Shown: positions 8,787 to 20,396, counted from the stretch's first letter. The stretch is DNA of 64,000 bases from Pezicula radicicola (GCA_003008705.1 PDUO01000048.1:314611-378610), one strand, 5' to 3'. The notes: a model not told the origin generated them from the letters alone. Numbers and translations: made by a program.

Positions 8787-11700
8787 TCATGTAGGAGACT
8801 TTGCGCCAGCACTTAGCAGTACCTCTATAACTTTCGTCCAGCTTTTTCCCTTTGCTATTTGTAAGGCAGTTCCACTTTCCCCACCTTGAGCATTGACATC
8901 AGCTCCAGCCGCTAAGAGCATCTGCACTACTAATAGTGCCTTTGCCTCGTTCTTTGAATAATGGTGTGATGATGCTGCCACCAAAGTGTTTCCATACTCC
9001 CCCCCTTGTGCGTTAACATCAGCCCCAGCTTGTAAGAGCAGCTTTACTACCTCTGGGTCAATCTCATTTCTTGCTACTGCTGCTTGCAAAGCATTCCCAT
9101 CTGCTCCCCCTTGTGCATTTAAATTGGCTCCAGCTTCTAAGAGAAGCTTTACTACCTCTAGAGTATTCTCTGCTGCTGCTCCTTGTAAGGCATTCCCATG
9201 ATGTCCACCTTGCGCATTTACATTAGCCCCAGCTTCTAAGAGGAGCTTTACTGCCTCTAGAGTATTCTCAACTGCTGCTGCTTGCAAGGCATTCCCATAA
9301 CACCCACCTTGCGCATTTACATCAGCCCCAGCTTGTAAGAGCAGCTTTACTACCTCTGGGTCATGCTCATTTTTTGCTACTGCTGCTTGCAAAGCACTCC
9401 CATCTATTCCCCCTTGTGCATTTACATTGGCTCCAGCCTGTAAGAGTAGTTGTATTACTTGTATTACTGGAGCTGACATATTCTTGTTCGCTGTTGCTGC
9501 TTGCAAGGCGTTTCCATATATTCCCCCTTGCGCGTTGACGTGAGCGCCCATCTGAATAAGTAGACGGACAACTGAGGCTTTGCCAGCGAGGGCAGCAGAT
9601 TGAAGAGCATTCCCAGAATCTCCTGTTTGTGTGTTTATGTCTTCACCCAGATCCAAGAGTAATTTGACAACCGATTCGTGCCCGGCTCCAGCCGCCCTGC
9701 TTAAAGGGGTCTCTTCCTTCACATTTTTTGGGCTAGCAAATGCACCTGCGTTGAGTAGGATCCTTATAATAGATTTGCAGCCCCAACGAGCAGCGTAGTG
9801 CATTGCCGTATTGCCTCCCTCATCTGTTTCTTCGATATTCACGTCACTCCTAAGAAGCTCTGTTACAAGGCTGTTAAGATTCCAGATCGAGGCAACGTGC
9901 AAGAAAGTCGATCCACGGCCAGGATACCCCTCAGTGCTTAGTCTCAAGCACGAATAGGTCTTACGCCATATTCTGAAACAAATATGTAATGGCCATTCAA
10001 ATTGTATGACCAGACCTGTCTGTAACACACCACAGCTCTCCGCATTCTCAGCGTGAGAAAAGCAAAACTCGATAGCGTATTCGCAGAACGGTACTTGCTC
10101 CAACTCGTAACGCTTCATTGTTTCCCACTGAACCCCTTCTATCTTTAGATAGTTGATACAGGACCGTGCAAGGCGATCATGACCTAGTCCAATAGTGTCT
10201 ACCCGGGGATCAGGCTGAAGACATTTGAATTTGTCTTTGAAAAGGAAGTCATTCACCGATTGGTGAATAAACTGCACGGTGCTGTTCCGTTTGCCGTATT
10301 CCTCAGAGTGTGGCTTGACTTCTGCCAGTCCTCCAGTAAGACTGTTAATCAGTGTCTTCATGCGCCCATCACTTTCAATGAAGGACTTGGAGTTCAGATA
10401 TGTATCAATTCCCGGAACTAAGGATGTATCGTCCAAGGCAATAGCAAACCGTAATTCCGTTACTGAAAGTGGCCTTTCGGCGAGCAATATCCATTGCATC
10501 AAATGTAGAGACTGAGGAAGCTTCGAGCGGTTAACAACATTACTGAGAATATGCCGATATATTTCGTCGAGGTTAGATGGTATAGAGCGGAGCGTCTGTT
10601 GTATTTCTCTTAAAGATCCCCCAGAATTCCATTCTTCTGCGATTAAAGGGACAACTAGAGAAACCCATAGGAAAACACCTAGCGCACTTTCTAGGACCTG
10701 AGATTGTAAGGTTTCCAAAACAATCTCTTCTTCGTCAGGTCTTTCTTCGAAGTCCAGTCTCTGCTTGAGTTCGGAAGAGAGATATGTAGAGATATCTTTC
10801 TGGTTATGGTCCTCAACATAGACTTCGATTCCCTCTTTGACATGAATAACTGGAAAATGTCGACAGGAAAAGCAAATGCTAACATGGGCATGGGACTGAA
10901 GAAGCTTCTTGTTGATGTCGCGGAAGTACAATACGACTTCCTGGGCAACTTCGCTGCCCCCTTCGTCAAGGGCATCGACAAAGATCCTCAGCTTCCGATT
11001 CTTTGAAGCTAGCAATAGCGCTGTAGAAAGAGCCTGACGTACTTCTTCTATACGCCATTGCCAATCTGTTCCGGGGTTTCCTTGGAATTTTTTTTTCTCC
11101 TCGACCAGTTTCCACTAGATGAACAATGAGTTAGTATTTGTCTTATCTGGTAGAATTTGGAACTGAGCACGCTGCTTAGAGAAGAATTTAAATAGATATG
11201 ATAAAAGTTATTAGTATCACTGCTGGACCAGCTTGGTCTCAGTTACTAAGGGTTTAACTTAGTGTTTGGCTCTAGGAGTAGCGAGAATATGAAGAACTTG
11301 TTCTCCTTACAAATTCGGTACCTGCGGATGGAATCTCTCTTAGCAGTTGATAGAGTAAAGTTCGATACATGCCAATTTGTGAATGCTGAATAGCAGCACC
11401 TCGACGATGATAGAAGAATGCAAGCTGTACATAACTTCTATCGTTGGAGCTCAACAAGTGGAAGATCCTTTTCATTAGTGTAGACTTCCCAGAACCGGGC
11501 TTCCCTCTCACACCTAGGATCCCATTTCCTCTCTTGATCCATTCGATATAAGATGGGTGGTTTGTTATCCAGGTAGCAGAATCCGCATGCGCTTCTCGGA
11601 TTTCTTGCTCGCGGTAATTCATCTCCTGGAATGCCAAGGTATTAAGGTAAGCTATATACCTTGTCAGAATGATCGAGCCACAAAGTTGAATAAAATCCAA

Positions 11701-13005
11701 ATGCTCCACTTACTATTTTGCGACGAAGAAATCTCTGGTCTACCACGTATATAAGCAATGGCGTGCCTTTTCAAATTGTCCAGTGTTTTAAGAAGCTCGA
11801 CGTGTATATATTCTCTAAACTGTTCCTGCGAATATTGGCTTTTGAGTGGCAGTCCTTCGACGCAAGTCTCATAATACGACTCGAATTGGCTGACTTGTTG
11901 GTATCTGTCTTCATAAATTCTACGCAGAATGTTGAAAAACAATTTGTGTAAAGTTTGGCAAGGATGGACCATTTTCTGATATGCCTGAACTTTGAGCCAA
12001 ACTGGCTCGCCTTTGTCGAAGTATGGCAAGGATCTGATACCGTCTCCATTGAACACAATGGGGATTATACTATGACAGGGTTTTTCTTCCGAAGATCGAA
12101 TGTCTAAGAAGGCCAACTCTGTTATTACATGATGAAACCCATCCCTGTCACGATATTCTTTCACAACTTGCCGAATCTCGTTCTTTATGACTTCCGGTTC
12201 CTGTGGCTCTCTCTCTGTACGATAATAAACCTTTTTAATATCTTGCGTATATGGTTTCATCCGGTCGTCCTCGTGATAACTTTGGAGTACCTCTGAGCAG
12301 CATAGGAGCACTTTATCAACACTAGTGATTTTATCGACATGGCTGGCCTGTCCTCTTATGGGTAGTAAGCAAAACTGATTCGATAATATATCGTGGGCGG
12401 CAGCATTGCCTTCCTCGCGGGTATAGCAGATGTCAAAAACTGGTGATCGATCGGATAGAACCTTAGCTCGGATTTCCACCAGCCATTCTACCAGTTGTTT
12501 GGCAGTAGCGCTGTTGGCTTCACCAACTCGAGGATTATTGTGTGCGTAGACCAGGAAAATGCTGGGAGATGTTTCGCTTGCAAACCAGTCCATGTCAGCA
12601 AGGGCTTTCAGTATTTCGTCAAAGATGATTTTCAGCCCTGTGATTATTTGTTAGAAAGTCTTTCAACCATCTTGTTCCATCTGCAAACGCCTTTAAGAGA
12701 TATCTAGATTTAGATCAAGAGTCGATAACAGGGGAGGGGAGGAGGGGAGGAGGCAATCTATACATTCTTCAGTTCCGAGCTGGCTCGTTGTGTCAAAGTT
12801 GCCTATCAATCTTAGCATAGCGCAATAGGCTCAAGTGGTTGTGTATAAAAATCTGTGGTTTGAGATAGAACTTAAACTACTCACCTTGTGCGGATTTTTC
12901 ACGGTTTTCACCTGCTGAGATCTGTATTCGTGATGGGCTTGGCTCGTTGGATTCAAGATCTGAAGGTCTCGACCTCTTTCTCTTCCGACTAGTACGCTCC
13001 TCCAT
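8787..13005 (-). CDS. NLR-type receptor: N-terminal effector-like domain, NACHT, ankyrin repeats
   Basis: The proposed exons are 13005-12885, 12637-11714, 11651-11311 and 11114-8787, in phase throughout, giving 1237 residues. A start at 12593 (MDWFASETSP) would drop the first exon, whose 247-nt intron is the weakest join. Residues about 60-300 begin SPSIFLVYAHNNPRVGEA and carry LLPIRGQ and KVLLCCSEVL; this resembles the N-terminal domain of fungal NLRs and may be TIR/SEFIR-like (inference). NACHT follows: LAFQEMNYREQEI, P-loop GKPGSGKST (about 398-406), Walker B RIFVDALDE (about 505-513). From about 864 to the end there are eleven ankyrin units; the last eight share a DVNAQGG.YGNALQAA consensus. 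The third intron has an exact TACTAAC branch site. Such proteins act in the cytoplasm as STAND switches in non-self recognition. There are no breaks in the frame. Confidence 0.85.
12731..12753 (+). repeat. G-rich/purine tract in NLR first intron
   Basis: Three GGGG runs plus AGGAGG lie on the plus strand, so the NLR transcript has a long pyrimidine tract here. It could affect splicing of the unusually long first intron or mark an upstream regulatory tract if translation starts at 12593. Confidence 0.5.
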
Positions 13006-13772
13006 TATTCTAACTAGAAGTGGAGATTTGCTGAAGAGAATCTGGAAGAGACCAAGGTCGCAAGAGACATGAAAACGGGAGAAATTAAGATAGGAAAGGC
13101 TGTGGAACTGGATGACAGCAGACGGCGAAAATTTTCTTATCACGAGATTTTGAACAAGGCTGTGTGTGATACAACAGCTGGCAAATTTTATGGCCGTACA
13201 GCAACGCGCAGCCCTAGTATTCTATTGGCGAAAATTTCATAGGTATTCAAGTAGGCCAACTCAGCTCAGCCACAATTCCAGCCAATGAATAGCTTTAGGA
13301 GTGGTAACGCTCGCCCTGTAAATATCATCTAAATAAGCGCCAGATTATTATCATCTGCTGCCTGCTAGAAATTCTAGAATGTTGACTTTCTAATTGAATA
13401 TCCTTTTCAATCCTTGATGAAGGTAACTCTAAAGTGTCCTCCGATCCAGTACCGTCGAAATAGGACCAATCTTTTTGTGTAGGATTTAACGACCACAGCC
13501 AGAAGTATCCAAAAAATACTTCGTACCGCCTCAAAACCAACCCTTAAACTTATCATTATAAGTGGGCGGTTAATCGTATTTGTGGCCCAAGGAGTCGAAA
13601 CAGGCCCCTAGCCGACTGACCTACTCACCATTTCACAGCCTCACTCTACTCAACCCGCCGGTTAAAGCAGCCTTGCCTATCTTTCCAGAAGAAGAAAAGG
13701 AAAGGGGGAAACAAGGATTTCACTCAATTTAGGATCCAGGCGTAATAAACAGCTGTAGTAATAGCATATTAC
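13006..13772. other. Intergenic between NLR 5' end and FAD oxidase 3' end
   Basis: This holds the NLR promoter region. I see no gene; the minus-strand ORF 13325-13540 has no recognisable content. Confidence 0.4.
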
Positions 13773-15411
13773 TTACGGCTTCCAATCTTTGAAAAGTTTG
13801 AAGCCACCAGGAACACACGCCTGGAAAAGTAAATTTGGATCATACATCTTTGAAGCGCTATGCATCTGGGCCATACTGTCAGGTCCATAGCCCCCAAGCA
13901 CTTCCTGAGACGGATGTGCATAATTCAGATACTTGAAGGGATGGAAGAGCCCAGCAGCTTTAGCCTCCTCGTCAATCTTGTTGAATAAGTCTGTGCTGAA
14001 TTTTGCAATCCTATCATCGTCGGCTTCTACAGAGTTGACAGTCGTGAGTAAGCAGAGTACTAGTGGTCCTTCAGAGCCATCCATTCCGAAAAGGTTGAGT
14101 TTGCCATCTTTAGCGACCGATTTTGAGTTCAATACGGCAGGTATTGGCTGGAAAGTAAACGATGTTTCAAGGCCTGGTATATCGGTAATTGTTGGTAGGG
14201 TGGAGTTGAAGAGATGAACGATTTTATGGAGGAACGCTCTGTCGTTTTTGAAGGTAGTTGTGATCCAGTAGTGTCTACGAAACATAAGTTAGCATGGAGT
14301 CTTGAATAAGTTGTAAGCGCATACCGTCTTCCACGCGGATTGAAGTTGCTCATTTCCAAAGCAATATCACTGAGGTTGGTAGTGCGTAAGGAGTTGTGAA
14401 ATTTCGGTTCCATTTCGATCCAGGGCCTGAAAACTTCGGGGTCTTCCTTCTCTATGGTATATTCCAGAGATAAACCGAGCATCAAGCCGTAGGAGCTGAA
14501 ACTCACGCTGTGAATGAGGGCTGCATTCTCGTCGTAGTTGGAAGAACCTGCAAACTCTGCGAATGCATCAAGCGATTTAGGTACGAGCTCACTCGGCGTA
14601 ATAACAAAACCTCCCCACATCTTTCCATGCTTAAAAGTTTTCAAATCGAAACGGGTTACAATGCCAAAGTTATTAGAACCCCCTTTGAGCGCTGCCCAAA
14701 GGATAGGATTCTCATCTTTGCTGGCATTGACGATTTCACCACTAGCGAGGACGACTTCATAGTTCTCAACATTATCACATCCCCACCCAAATTGAGGGCT
14801 GAAAAAAGACATGCCACCTAGAATCAAATTAGCTTCGTGTGTGATATTGAAGAACAGCTAAAATTACCTCCAGTCATAAGGCCCCCAACCCCCACATCAA
14901 AAACGCGACCTCCGACGACACCGAGCTCCATCGCACCAAGCTTCGTATACACATCGCCCCATCTGGCTCCAGAACCAATAGTAGTAACAGTCTTCTCCTC
15001 ATTCACTACAATTTGATTCAACAACTTCAAGTCAAGAACCACTCCCTGGTGAATGTTCGCAGCTCCCGCGGCTGAGGTATGGCCTCCGCTCCTAATCGCA
15101 AACTGGCATTGATTGAGACTCCATTTCTTCCAGAAAGCTAACGTCTTCACGGCAGTAGCAACATCAGAGCTGCTTTCAGGTGTGACGATACAGCTTGGTT
15201 GGAGAGACCCCCCTTGGACTGAGAAGTATGATGTTAAGGAGTTAGCGTAGATGGCGTTTCCGGGGTAAGAGACCTTATTTCCTAAGAATAGAGTGAGGGT
15301 GGTGCAAGCAGGAGACCGGAGATCAAATTCTGGAATGGTGTTTCGGAAGATGAAGAAGGAGGTGATTAGTGGGAGGATTGCAATCAAATAGAAGCTGATG
15401 GACACAGCCAT
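13773..15411 (-). CDS. Secreted BBE-like FAD-linked oxidoreductase
   Basis: This is a berberine-bridge-type flavoenzyme, oxidising small molecules (often sugars or secondary metabolites) with FAD; the substrate is unknown. Exons 15411-14868, 14817-14325 and 14274-13773 join in phase to 512 residues, the family's usual size; both introns are 50 nt. A hydrophobic N-terminus (about residues 5-22) suggests secretion. The FAD_binding_4 region holds RSGGH (107-111), whose His is the usual 8-alpha FAD attachment site, then GVVLDL and GVGGLMTGGGMSFFSPQFGW. The second covalent Cys of bicovalent enzymes is not seen at the expected place, where LMTGGG continues without Cys. The C-terminal BBE motif reads YLNYAHPSQE ... 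GGYGPD ... YDPNLLFQ. A CCGGACA/TGTCCGG inverted repeat lies about 70 bp upstream. No biosynthetic core gene is adjacent, so the pathway cannot be named. Confidence 0.9.
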
Positions 15412-15476
15412 CTTGATGGATATTTGAAGATGGCGATGGTATGGAAATTAGAATAGAAAACTGGCGGATGTTGAGG

Positions 15477-15501
15477 CCGGACAACTTATTTTTATGTCCG
15501 G
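15477..15501. promoter_or_regulatory. Inverted repeat CCGGACA-N11-TGTCCGG upstream of FAD oxidase
   Basis: Perfect 7-bp arms CCGGACA (15477-15483) and TGTCCGG (15495-15501) flank 11 bases, ending 66 bp upstream of the oxidase start. Inverted CGG/CCG triplets are the classical target form of Zn2Cys6 factors; assigning a factor is not possible. Confidence 0.45.
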
Positions 15502-16019
15502 TGAATAATTGATAGCAAAGGGTTGTCCTGGCCTCGCTATTGGACCTTTATCCAATTGTAGGTTGTAGTCCGAGCTGCCCAATGGTATATTACAGGCTCC
15601 GCAACATTAGCGCCTTCTGGTCTGTGCCTTTTGGGTTCTCACGTCAGCATTGCTTTCTAAATTACCAGAGGATAAAGAACAAAGTAGCACGTTTGAAACA
15701 TAACGTTTTCAAGAACAAAAGGTAAAATCAATGCTACGTCACTTTTAGTAATAATCATAGTATGTAATATTCTATAGACAAGATGTGTTAAACGTACTTT
15801 ATTTGGTGAATGTATGCTTTAGTTGTCGTCTGGCATGTAATGGGCTCAAAGAATTATCACCAATTGCTCGTATATCCCCCTTGAGAGATGCTAATATTGT
15901 GGTTCCCCCTCTGGGTGGATAAATCTTACGTGAGCGTTGCCTATTTAGGCCACCTCCGTTCCTTATTCTATACAATTCCTCATAAACTATTTAATAGGTA
16001 CAAGCTATTTTAATTGTAT
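15502..16019. other. Intergenic
   Basis: No gene is supportable; a short ORF at 15540-15725 is not convincing. Confidence 0.35.
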
Positions 16020-16382
16020 TTAAAGGTCGGCAACCCCTAAAGTAAGAATAAATACATAATACCAATTGTCGATCGCTAGAAGGTACCCATAGATTTCAAC
16101 AAGACTTTTAACCTTGAACCTCTTCCACATATCCTTTTTGGCCTCCTCCACGTCGTATTCATCATCCTCCTCAATCTCTTCTAACCCCTCCTCGTCCTCG
16201 TCTACACCTTCTAGCCTCTTCTCCTGAGCTAGCCTCTCCTCTTCCCTCAATATAACAGTCTCCACGCTCGCCAACGTGAAAAGTTTCCCTCCTTTCTCCC
16301 TGCCTCCGCATCGTCGACCACACTCTCCAAGGTGTCCTCGTCCCCATAGATGATGAAGAAATACCGTGGCTAGGTAACTCAC
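16020..16382 (-). pseudogene. Acidic ORF fragment without start codon
   Basis: An open frame of about 120 codons has no ATG at its 5' end. The middle is rich in Glu/Asp (DEDEEGLEEIEEDDEYDVEE), and it ends in a plausible hydrophobic C-terminus (SLVEIYGYLLAIDNWYYVFI). In an overlapping frame the upstream part reads IYGDEDTLESVVDDAEAG, which also looks coding, so a frameshift between two halves of an old gene is possible. I do not recognise the family. It lies between the FAD oxidase promoter and the 3' end of the Ulp1-like gene. Confidence 0.25.
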
Positions 16383-16695
16383 TTCTTAGTGTACTTAGCT
16401 TGAGTAACCTAACTAGTTAACTTAAATAATACATTGTATTTGTATCTGTAGGGGAATCATGAAATATTTTTGCCGACACAGTGTACTTCAGTTTTGCCAT
16501 TGCCTTTCTTATTCTTTGAAAATTCTCCAGCTACAAATCCATAGTTAAAGATGACGTAGAGGTGATACTCTACTTTATTGAGCTTGAAGAGAGTATTAAT
16601 CTAGCTTTTGAGGGAAAAGACTTGCAATGATGTGCCCAATAATCAAAAGCAAGCAAAGACTTTGCGAAATGAAACTAACTAAGAGCATCTTTAGC

Positions 16696-18534
16696 TCAAG
16701 AGTGACGCTTTCGCTTCTGCTGTTTCTCCTCCATAGATTCTCCATTCTTCTTCCGCTTTCTGTTTTCATTGCCAAAGTCCTCCTCTAGTCTCTCGTCATA
16801 AATCCAATCACCCAGTCGTTCCACCCACCAGAGATCTAGTAGGGAATTCCATGGTTTTCGCTTAATAGACCCGGCATTCTTCTTGTGCTTTATATTATCG
16901 ATCTCTAATTTCTCCTTTAATCCCTCATCGTAAATCCATAAGGCCCAATTAATTACACTCTGGACTTTAATAAGAGGTTTCTTACTTCCATAGGTCTTGA
17001 ACATTCTCCGAATTCGGTCTTCTTCAGATTCTCCGTTGTGTCTGAAGACACGTTTGTAGAAACATTTATATATTGAACTTTTCCAAGCTGCAGGTGGAAC
17101 AAGCCAAAGAGCATCATCCACATCTCTCCATATCGCTATATCCTCTTCTGTGATGGGGCTCTTTTCACCTCCTTTGCGATTCTCAGTAGCTGCAGTTTCG
17201 GTCTTAGCAATCCGTCCCGCCATCTCATTCTCCATCCACCTTCGAAAAACTTCAACGTGTTGTGTAGACCACCAATACCATCCAACAAGCTTGTTTGTAC
17301 GACATTGGGTAATTAGATGGTCTTTGTTTAAATATTTAAATAGAGGTTTCTTGATGGGGAAGAGAAATAGTTCTAATTGAAAGTACTCTTTGGAGAACTG
17401 TGAGGGGAAATCAGTGTACTTGACTTTTACAAGCTGTTCGGTCTTGGTTGAGCTGTCTATAGGCCTAGATTTCCTCTGCTTGCCACTGGTATTAGTGCCC
17501 ATCAAAGATATAGTACTTTTTCCACGGACTACTTGAGCTACTTTCATGGTATAATCAGGAGGCGAATCTTTTTCAACAACAAATGGTACTGAAATCTCGT
17601 CTAGTGAAGGTGGTGGTCGTACAACAATGTCGGTTGGGATGTCAAGGAGTTGATAATTGAACGGATCCTTGAAACCACCAGTGATTAACTCAGCAGCCAT
17701 TCTTGGTCGCTTTTTTGGAGTCAGATCGCCCTCAGTGTAACAATTTGCCGGGTAGCCGAAAGCCAAATTCATTGAATTTGTGCAGGCAAATACGCCACAG
17801 TTAAACTCGTCATATTGTCGCGGACACATCTTCGTGTAATCGTCTGAATCGATCCATCTTAATCCCGCATGATAGCCACATATATCCATTGGTGCTTTCG
17901 GGTCTGAATAAATATGCTGGACAAACCCTTTGAAGACTAAGTAATCGGGATACAAATAGTTCCTCTCGGCATGAAGCGGATCTAAGAAGAATGCGTAGTT
18001 TTGTTTGGGCGCGAGACCGAGTAGCATCCAGTGACTTTTGTTTTTCCCATATAATGGAATGAATAGGTAGTCTACAAGGTCTAGAATAGCGATATTAAAT
18101 CTGCTTTTACTAAGTATAGTATTGACCTCTCGCCAGTTATTTGTCTCCATTGCTCTAGCAACAGGGCCATCCTTAAATAGGAATTCAAAGTGGTTGACAA
18201 CAACAATCTTAGGAACCGCACTTCCTCCTTCCTTTTCGATATGGGAAATGTTGACATACTCGGCGACACATCTCATGTAGGTATGGACGATTGGAGTTGT
18301 CACTTCAAACATCCCCACCTCATGATCTGTGCCAGTGTTATCCGCGTCGTCATACAGACGGACAAATGCCTCCGGGTCATTTACCAAAAGTGACTCTAGA
18401 TCTGTTTTAGTGAGACCAAGTGGAAGGTTTCCATTGGCAAGATGATCTTCAAAAATCCCTTCCCATTTCTCCTCAAGTGGAGCGAGCTGTAGCTGTGCGA
18501 TGTCTTCCTTTTCGTCAGAGGTGAGGGATTCCAT
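16696..18534 (-). CDS. Ulp1-like (C48) cysteine protease domain protein
   Basis: It has the fold and catalytic set of SUMO/Ubl-specific proteases: His168 in KSHWML, Asp185 in FFLDPL, Gln240 in PRQYDEF and nucleophile Cys246 in NCGVFA, in the correct order and spacing. Single exon, 612 residues. It is not the housekeeping Ulp1: the domain sits at residues about 100-270 rather than at the C-terminus, and the rest is unfamiliar. The C-terminal 130 residues are basic and contain a duplicated module, WALWIYDEGLKEKLE and DWIYDERLEEDFG, each followed by a Lys-rich KKN..S segment; the end (QQKRKRHS) looks nuclear. Substrates are unknown. Transposons can carry Ulp1 domains, but no terminal repeats were seen. 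The start is divergent from the GNAT gene, with a 495-bp shared upstream region. Confidence 0.75.
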   Translation of the reverse strand: MESLTSDEKEDIAQLQLAPLEEKWEGIFEDHLANGNLPLGLTKTDLESLLVNDPEAFVRLYDDADNTGTDHEVGMFEVTTPIVHTYMRCVAEYVNISHIEKEGGSAVPKIVVVNHFEFLFKDGPVARAMETNNWREVNTILSKSRFNIAILDLVDYLFIPLYGKNKSHWMLLGLAPKQNYAFFLDPLHAERNYLYPDYLVFKGFVQHIYSDPKAPMDICGYHAGLRWIDSDDYTKMCPRQYDEFNCGVFACTNSMNLAFGYPANCYTEGDLTPKKRPRMAAELITGGFKDPFNYQLLDIPTDIVVRPPPSLDEISVPFVVEKDSPPDYTMKVAQVVRGKSTISLMGTNTSGKQRKSRPIDSSTKTEQLVKVKYTDFPSQFSKEYFQLELFLFPIKKPLFKYLNKDHLITQCRTNKLVGWYWWSTQHVEVFRRWMENEMAGRIAKTETAATENRKGGEKSPITEEDIAIWRDVDDALWLVPPAAWKSSIYKCFYKRVFRHNGESEEDRIRRMFKTYGSKKPLIKVQSVINWALWIYDEGLKEKLEIDNIKHKKNAGSIKRKPWNSLLDLWWVERLGDWIYDERLEEDFGNENRKRKKNGESMEEKQQKRKRHS

Positions 18535-18894
18535 CGTAAATAGTGCTAGTGATTAGAGGTAGACATTTATGGTACACTGAATTAAATCTTTGAAATCAAG
18601 GAAAATTCTTATTTATGCTGAGTTTTCTCTGTCAACAATGGTAGCTCCGCGATAAAGAAATGGCAATAGTTCCAATCCGGATTCCAGAACATTAAAACAA
18701 AGGGTTTGGCTACTTCGAACAAAGAAACATTTTGGGTGACTAGACGCATGTAGAGCCTATTTCTCAATATTATAAATACTAGCCTACATTATGATACTAA
18801 TTCAAGCCCTTGTCCTGTCTTGATGCTATGGTGAGAGCAGATTAAGGGTCGTGGTGGAGCGAGCCTCCCCCCCTTTTGGACACCGCGTATGTAA

Positions 18895-18904
18895 ATCACG
18901 TGAT
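18895..18904. promoter_or_regulatory. E-box palindrome ATCACGTGAT between divergent genes
   Basis: A perfect 10-bp palindrome with a CACGTG core lies 126 bp upstream of the acetyltransferase start and 361 bp upstream of the protease start. bHLH factors bind such sites; whether it is used here is unknown. Confidence 0.4.
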
Positions 18905-19029
18905 ACTAGATATAGCAACTTTACATTTATCCCACTTTCGACAAGGCTATTTAGACTTGATGACTCACCGAAAGGCGTAAATATATTTCATACTGCAGAG
19001 ATGGAGATATATTTCAAAACCCTTAGACC

Positions 19030-19882
19030 ATGCCGTCAAAAACTGACATCCCCATTGCTGGCACAAAGCCAAGCTCGGCAATGGTGACATTAATACCTTG
19101 GGATCCGGAGTCCCCAGAACAGGTGGAGAGGATGTTCCATCAACGAGTAGCATGCGGGTGGGCTGAAGACATGATTGAAGAATGGGGTGAAAAGCAGAAG
19201 CAGGGAGAAAAAGCATTTCATTGGGTGGTGAGTTGGCAGTACTGATCACATGACTAATTCTGAAACCTCTCTCACTTTCTCACTAGGTCCTTTCAGACGC
19301 AGATCCAGAAAAAGAAGCAAAGTTACTCCAGCATATAACAGCATATCCGAATGAAAAATCGGCAATTTTCGATACAGCCAAGTCGTTGGGCGGGAAATCG
19401 AGGATACCTTCAGGACTTCAGTTTACTCCTGTTGGACATATCACTTTGGATTCACACAACCCAAACGCCAGCCTCGCAGATGCAACACAGGGGATTTATC
19501 ACATAGCAGGTTTCTATATCTCTGGAGCTTTGCAAAGCGTGGGTTTGGGAAGAGCAACCATGGATGTTCTTGAGAAGATGGCTACCGAGGAGCCTTTGTG
19601 TGCAAAGGTACTTACGCTGAGGACAATGGCTAAGCAATCTGCGTTCGATCCATTCAGACTAAAAGCCCTGGGGAAAAAACCGCCAAAGGTGAGATTTATT
19701 GATATGAATTTTTGATGAGAAATGGACTTTGAGGCTGATCTGAATAGATTGTGAATGAGGAGTGGTATCAGAGGCGTGGATATGATATTTACGAGACGGT
19801 CGAGCGGACATGGATCCAGAAAGATAAAGAGGGCAAGGAGTGGTCCGCTGCTGCAGTTTTGATGAGGAAAACCATTGTTTAA
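19030..19882 (+). CDS. GNAT-family N-acetyltransferase
   Basis: It transfers an acetyl group from acetyl-CoA to an unknown amine substrate, probably in the cytosol (no signal peptide or membrane segment). Exons 19030-19227, 19287-19688 and 19748-19882, all phase 0, give 244 residues; the introns are 59 nt (GTGAGT...CTAG) and 59 nt (GTGAGA...ATAG). The acetyl-CoA signature Q/RxxGxG/A appears as LQSVGLGRATM after strand GFYISG. A following LTLRTMAKQ strand and a closing NEEWYQRRGYDIYE helix-strand are typical of the fold. The ORF reading through the second donor stops at once, supporting that intron. It ends 515 bp from the convergent GH74 gene. Confidence 0.85.
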
Positions 19883-19993
19883 GCCAGTAAAATGGGGAGT
19901 AATCGTATTGCCCACTAGTGTAGTCCCCACTTGTTCTATAGACTAAATTATTTCTACACTATTTTCCTTCAAATATATAGATACTAAGACGTA

Positions 19994-20066
19994 GAATGTA
20001 GTCACTGCCACGTGACTATATATAAGAGGATAATAAATATGAATGACCATAATAACTGACTTAGTG
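19994..20066 (+). repeat. Dispersed repeat with CACGTG core, copy 3 (partial)
   Basis: The left end ATGTAGTCACTGCCACGTGA matches copy 2 at 8270 almost exactly, then diverges; AACTGACTTA further on also recurs in copy 2. It lies between the convergent 3' ends of the GNAT and GH74 genes. Confidence 0.45.
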
Positions 20067-20396
20067 AGTAAATGACTTGATTTGAGTAGATAACTTAAAG
20101 TTCGTCATCGATAAAATCTTTCCGAAAGAAAAAGTGCCAGGAGGAAGCCTCTTCCAAATCCAAGGGTAATCTTAATTGCACTGATTAAATATCATAGGTT
20201 AAATTAACGTTTTCGTTGTGGTAGCATATGATATATTATATGCCATAGCATTGAAGCTGTGTATGACTATAACAAGTTTCATTTTAAATGTTCGGTGTTT
20301 TGGTGCACATTCCCAGAGATTTTCCTTAACATTCTTCCAAAATGATTTCAAAACAAAACCTCACCAGCCACTTGACTGCCCTTAACCAAAATAAAG

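Noticed and set aside
9000..9700. Repeated DNA in the NLR 3' part as an independent tandem repeat
   Set aside because: Fully explained by the ankyrin-encoding units.
13325..13540. Minus-strand ORF of 71 codons
   Set aside because: No homology or splice context; it lies in the NLR upstream region.
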